Assembly (NCBI GenBank): GCA_947173495.1 | Contig: CAMWFQ010000010.1 | Span: 106,194 to 170,193, forward strand | DNA length: 64,000 nucleotides | Direction of reading: 5' to 3' | Origin: an uncultured Lachnospiraceae bacterium | GTDB lineage: Bacteria; Bacillota; Clostridia; Lachnospirales; Lachnospiraceae | Shown: piece after piece, positions 61,030 through 64,000 of the stretch | How positions within the stretch are numbered: position 1 is the first letter of the stretch | How the letters are laid out: each line of letters starts with the position of its first letter | The notes under the pieces: generated by a model | Database searches by the model: none | What the model was told of the DNA's origin: nothing | What the model saw: only the letters and a program-made list of their open reading frames with translations | Program-made: the position numbers and the translations under genes

Positions 61030-61653
61030 TTAAAATATTTTTACCAGATCCGATATCAAAATCGGGTTGACATAACTTTCCAAAATACAGCCGATCAAAA
61101 TCACTGTCATGATCCATAAAAGTCCGATCCCCTGGCGCAGAAAACGCTGCTTCCTGCTTCCATAATATGCGGAAATATATTCTCCCTGGTTATGTTCCCT
61201 GCTGCAGTTCTCATAACACCATCCCAGCAACATAATGGCTGCGGGGATCAGAAGCAGCTGGTGAGGGAACATTCCGCCCAACAGCAGTAATAGCCCCTTC
61301 ACTCCAAAGCGCATAATGGCTGCCGTGATGGTCATACCTGTCAGCATACCCTCAAAGATAATACATGCATAAATAGAAAGGACTCCGATGCCTGTAGAAG
61401 ACAGCAGGATCAGCACTGCTCCCTCTCCCATTCTGTGCTTCAGCACATACTGAAAAAAGCGGTTGTTGTCAATCTCAATATATTTCAGTCTGTTCACGGA
61501 AGAGGCACTGAACAGTCCGTTCTCCGGAAGCAATGCCTCATTTCCCATATTCATGATAAACACGCCTGCCAGAAAACTTCCAATAAATAAGTAAAACCAG
61601 GACAGATAGATATCCTTTTGACCAAACGTATGATTTCTTGTGAGCCTGTTCAT
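61030..61653 (-). CDS. spoIIM: Stage II sporulation protein M
   Basis: SpoIIM is the membrane scaffold of the DMP complex that drives engulfment during sporulation, with SpoIID and SpoIIP. The 207-residue protein has five membrane segments: LSWFYLFIGSFLAGVFIMNM, IGVLSIYACIIFEGMLTGMT, FPHQLLLIPAAIMLLGWCYE, and a C-terminal LLWIMTVILIGCILESYVNP. The central region has the family's FxGxxPHGxxE-like GGMFPHQLLLIP. ATG 61651-61653 has CCGGAG upstream; a ten-codon extension is open but lacks a site. A candidate sigma-E promoter lies upstream. It shows the organism can form spores. Confidence 0.92.
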   Translation of the reverse strand: MNRLTRNHTFGQKDIYLSWFYLFIGSFLAGVFIMNMGNEALLPENGLFSASSVNRLKYIEIDNNRFFQYVLKHRMGEGAVLILLSSTGIGVLSIYACIIFEGMLTGMTITAAIMRFGVKGLLLLLGGMFPHQLLLIPAAIMLLGWCYENCSREHNQGEYISAYYGSRKQRFLRQGIGLLWIMTVILIGCILESYVNPILISDLVKIF

Positions 61654-61696
61654 TTTTCTCCGGATCCTGCAGCTTCCTGCCAATATGGTTTTCCTA

Positions 61697-61725
61697 ATTA
61701 TATGAAAAACAGACAGCGCATATGC
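61697..61725 (-). promoter_or_regulatory. Candidate sigma-E promoter of spoIIM
   Basis: The minus strand reads GCATATG, 14 bp, CATATAAT, close to the mother-cell sigma-E pattern (kmATATT, 14 bp, CATAnnnT). It lies about 43 bases before the start codon, as expected for this sporulation gene. Confidence 0.5.
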
Positions 61726-61735
61726 ACTGCCTGTT
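61708..61735 (-). terminator. Terminator downstream of nudF
   Basis: AACAGGCAG and CTGTCTGTT arms (one G-T pair) around a near-palindromic TGCATATGCG centre, then TTTTT on the minus strand. It overlaps the candidate spoIIM promoter. Confidence 0.65.
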
Positions 61736-61751
61736 TCAAAAACCTTTTTGC

Positions 61752-62291
61752 TTACTTCCCGCAGTATTTATCCTTATAGGCTAAAACAGCGGCCACCGTT
61801 TTGGAATCCTGAATTTCCCCTGCATAGATCTTCCGGAGCAGCTCTTCCACTGTATATGCACTGAACTGAACGTATTCATCCTCGTCCAGATGCTGGCTTC
61901 CCGGAGTCAGATCCCTCGCAAGATAAATATCAATTTTTTCATTGCAGAAAGCAACTGTCGTCCGAATGGTCAAAAGCAATTCTATCTGACCGGCCGTATA
62001 GCCGGTTTCCTCCTGCAGCTCCCTGGCTGCGGCCTCTCTGGTAGGTTCTTCCGGCGTCTTCAGCCCTCCGGCCGGTATCTCAAGGGTATAACGATCCAGC
62101 GCGTTTCTGTATTGCCTGACCATAATCAGCCGTCCCTCGTCATCCACCGGAACCACTGCCGCTGCCCCGTTATGCTTAATGAAATCCCACTTTGCAATAT
62201 TGCCATTGGGGATCTGCATGGTGTCCTGATAATAGTCCAGGATCGCCCCATGGGCCACAAGATCTCTTGATAATCTCTTAAACTCCTCCAT
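61752..62291 (-). CDS. nudF: NUDIX hydrolase, ADP-ribose pyrophosphatase
   Basis: The enzyme splits ADP-ribose into AMP and ribose phosphate. The 179-residue protein has the full Nudix box GGLKTPEEPTREAAARELQE followed by ETGY, near residues 84-107, after the family's RQYRNALDRYTLEIPAG. ATG 62289-62291 has GGAGGG upstream; a longer frame has no site. It starts 5 bp after the aminotransferase stop. The order nudF-spoIIM-xerD matches other Firmicutes. Confidence 0.9.
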   Translation of the reverse strand: MEEFKRLSRDLVAHGAILDYYQDTMQIPNGNIAKWDFIKHNGAAAVVPVDDEGRLIMVRQYRNALDRYTLEIPAGGLKTPEEPTREAAARELQEETGYTAGQIELLLTIRTTVAFCNEKIDIYLARDLTPGSQHLDEDEYVQFSAYTVEELLRKIYAGEIQDSKTVAAVLAYKDKYCGK

Positions 62292-62296
62292 AAACT

Positions 62297-63580
62297 TTAT
62301 CCCTCCAATAGTTTTTCCACACTGGCAAGCTTCACACACAGCACAAACAGATCCGCCGCCACAGACAATTCTTCCTCCGAGGGAAAGGTCGGTGCAATAC
62401 GAATATTGCTGTCCTTCGGATCCGCCTTGTAGGGATAAGTAGCGCCTGCTCCTGTCATCACAACGCCGGCTTCCTTACATTTCTGGACAATAGCCTTGGC
62501 ACATCCCTCCAGAGACTCAAAAGAAATGAAATATCCTCCTCTCGGCCTGGTCCATGTTCCGATCCCCAATCCTCCCAGTTCTCTTTCGAGAACCTCCAGA
62601 ACAGCCTCAAATTTGGGACGGATAATCTGAGCATGCTTTTTCATATGCGTTTTCATTCCATCAATGTTTTTAAAATATTTTACATGCCGCAGCTGGTTCA
62701 TCTTATCCGGCCCAATGGTCTGAATCGTCATAATACTCTTGATCGACTCCAGGTTTGCCCTGGACGCGGCAATGGCAGAAATACCGGATCCGGGAAAAGT
62801 GATCTTGGAGGTAGAACAAAATTCATAGACCAGATCCTCGTTTCCTGCCTTCTCACACTCTGCAAAAATCTCCAGGAGTTCGTCCCTCTCATCCTCATAC
62901 AGGTCGTGGACCGCATATGCATTATCCCAGAAAATTCTAAAATCCTCTGCCGCGGGCTTCAGTGCTGCAAATCTTCTCACCGTTTCATCTGAATAAGTAT
63001 ATCCCTGGGGATTGGAATACTTGGGCACACACCAGATTCCTTTCACTGCCGGATCCTCGCTCACATACTTTTCCACCAGATCCATATCAGGTCCCGTTTC
63101 CGTCATGGGAATATTAATCATTTCAATTCCGAACTGCTCCGTAATTGCAAAATGTCTGTCATATCCGGGAACCGGACAAAGGAACTTTACCTTGTCAAGC
63201 CTACACCAGGGTGTACTTCCCAGCACACCAAAAAGCATACAGCGGGCAACCGCATCATACATGATATTCAGGCTGGAGTTACCAAACACAATGATCATAT
63301 CCTCCGATACGCCGATCATATCTGCAAGAAGCCTTTTTGCCTCCGGAATTCCATCCAGAAGACCATAGTTTCTGCAGTCAACACCCGTCTCGGTTTTTAT
63401 CTCTGTGTCAGAATTCACCACATCCAGAAAATCCATTTCCATATTCAACTGGGATACAGAAGCTTTTCCTCTGGACATATCCAGCTTTAATCCCTTTGCC
63501 TTCGCTTCTCCATACTGTCTGTCCAGGCTTTCTTTTAACGAAAGCAGCTCCTCCCTGCCGAGTTCCTTATATGATTTCAT
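62297..63580 (-). CDS. Class I/II aminotransferase (PLP), aspartate aminotransferase type Ic-like
   Basis: The 427-residue protein has the fold-type I pattern: substrate region MSRGKASVSQLNMEMDFLDV, the glycine-Asn-Ser GNSSLNIMYDAV, YSNPQGYTYSDETVRR, IFWDNAYAVHDLYED (PLP-Asp/Tyr), and the Schiff-base Lys in FCSTSKITFPGSGISAIAAS near residue 265. It ends with the Arg of SNIRIAPTFPSEEEL. The pattern fits the subgroup annotated Asp_aminotransf (type Ic), which includes aspartate aminotransferases in Firmicutes. Substrate is inferred. GGAGGAG lies upstream. Confidence 0.88.
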   Translation of the reverse strand: MKSYKELGREELLSLKESLDRQYGEAKAKGLKLDMSRGKASVSQLNMEMDFLDVVNSDTEIKTETGVDCRNYGLLDGIPEAKRLLADMIGVSEDMIIVFGNSSLNIMYDAVARCMLFGVLGSTPWCRLDKVKFLCPVPGYDRHFAITEQFGIEMINIPMTETGPDMDLVEKYVSEDPAVKGIWCVPKYSNPQGYTYSDETVRRFAALKPAAEDFRIFWDNAYAVHDLYEDERDELLEIFAECEKAGNEDLVYEFCSTSKITFPGSGISAIAASRANLESIKSIMTIQTIGPDKMNQLRHVKYFKNIDGMKTHMKKHAQIIRPKFEAVLEVLERELGGLGIGTWTRPRGGYFISFESLEGCAKAIVQKCKEAGVVMTGAGATYPYKADPKDSNIRIAPTFPSEEELSVAADLFVLCVKLASVEKLLEG

Positions 63581-63619
63581 AACATCCGCTCCTCCTTGAG
63601 TAACTTAAGTGATATAATA

Positions 63620-63649
63620 GTATGATTGAATAATTGTATACAATCATAC
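63620..63649. promoter_or_regulatory. Inverted repeat upstream of the aminotransferase gene
   Basis: GTATGATTG and CAATCATAC form a perfect 9-bp inverted repeat with a 12-base centre, inside the likely promoter (TTGTAT, 18 bp, TATTAT on the minus strand). It looks like an operator; the regulator is unknown. Confidence 0.5.
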
Positions 63650-63790
63650 GCTCATAACATTTTACTATAACCTTTCCTTAGAAACAAGCGCTTTTTTTCT
63701 TTTTGGCATGTTGCTTCAATTTCAGGTGGATCAGACCGTGATTATAAGCAATTGTTATGAGAAGGCTCTTTTCCTTACACATGCCTGCGC

Positions 63791-64000
63791 AATCGAGTAG
63801 GGAAGATTTATCTTCCCCTACTCGCGCGCCGGGCACCCGTCAGCTTCTGCTGACATTTTTCCTCTGGGTGCCCGTGTGTAATCGAGTAGGGAAGGTTTTC
63901 TCCCTACTCGCGCGCCGGGCACCCGTCAGCTCCTGCTGACATTTCTCCTCTGGGTGCCCGTGTGTAATCGAGTAGGGAAGGTTTTCTCCCTACTCGCGCG
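63791..64000 (+). repeat. Structured repeat family B, tandem array R6a-R6c (cut by window edge)
   Basis: Three head-to-tail units start at 63791, 63880 and 63966 (spacing 89 and 86 bp); the third is cut by the right edge. Stem 1 is CGAGTAGGG with CCCTACTCG; stem 2 is GGGCACCC with GGGTGCCC around GTCAGC-TTCT-GCTGAC (GTCAGC-TCCT-GCTGAC in the second). Small frames here are repeat-derived. Left of it, 63650-63790 shows nothing else. Confidence 0.92.

Noticed and set aside
63791..64000. CRISPR array
   Set aside because: Units are near-identical over their whole 86-89 bp, with no variable spacers and no cas genes nearby.
63791..64000. Integron attC-like sites
   Set aside because: Paired stems are similar in style, but there are no cassettes, no integrase and no R/L box consensus that I can recognise.

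Overview
The window looks like chromosome from a Gram-positive, endospore-forming gut Clostridia, most likely a Lachnospiraceae relative. This is inferred from spoIIM beside xerD and a NUDIX gene, Shine-Dalgarno sequences of the AGGAGG type, LytTR/GHKL and BceAB-like modules, a FeoA-FeoB fusion, DUF6061-, DUF2164- and CD1871A-like small proteins, and moderate GC. No rRNA, prophage, transposase or CRISPR array was seen. About three quarters of the genes lie on the minus strand.

Layout. 1-7.6 kb: carB (cut by the left edge) and carA, a DUF885 putative metallopeptidase bracketed by 50-bp inverted repeats, and a two-gene unit ending in DUF2264. 7.7-10.3 kb: an AT-rich accessory patch with a type III toxin-antitoxin locus (ToxN/AbiQ family), a small gene interrupted by a -1 frameshift, a VOC protein and an AlkD-like protein, ending near tRNA-Leu(AAG). 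10.8-14.8 kb: a chemoreceptor, a DUF2164 protein and a GH4 alpha-galactosidase. 14.8-21.7 kb: a run with two COG0523 (CobW) GTPases, a CmpB-like membrane protein, ogt and nfo, then feoAB. 21.8-28.8 kb: rhaM, an MFS carrier, and a LytTR/GHKL two-component pair divergent from a BceAB-type ABC transporter. 28.8-37.5 kb: DUF4091, ROK kinase, OGG-type glycosylase, MATE pump, an IbrB/IbrA-like pair, and pncB. 37.5-39.8 kb: an envelope redox operon (His/Cys-rich secreted protein, TlpA-like lipoprotein, 50-aa CXXC protein, polyferredoxin membrane protein). 39.8-45.5 kb: a large cell-surface LRR protein with a DUF3298 lipoprotein. 45.6-54.7 kb: a VanY-like carboxypeptidase, DsbA-like and TRIC-like proteins, a MarR/MATE pair, DUF3737, and a response regulator-ABC-kinase operon. 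54.8-63.6 kb: GNAT, membrane LuxR regulator with a MotA-like partner, Sfp-type PPTase, hisS, DAHP synthase, xerD, spoIIM, nudF and an aminotransferase.

The most unusual signal is a family of about 86-90 bp structured repeats: nine units at six loci, every one on the same strand. Two consecutive stems are kept while the paired sequences change together. They occur singly just after stop codons, as tandem pairs or triplets, and once inside the 5' part of an acetyltransferase reading frame. Several regulatory arrays are also clear: four LytTR-like direct repeats in two 21-bp pairs before the BceAB-like operon, four CGGTAA-like repeats at an exact 11-bp period before the second ABC operon, and a 44-bp near-palindrome over the marR promoter.

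All function calls come from reading the sequence and from recalled family motifs; no database search was possible.
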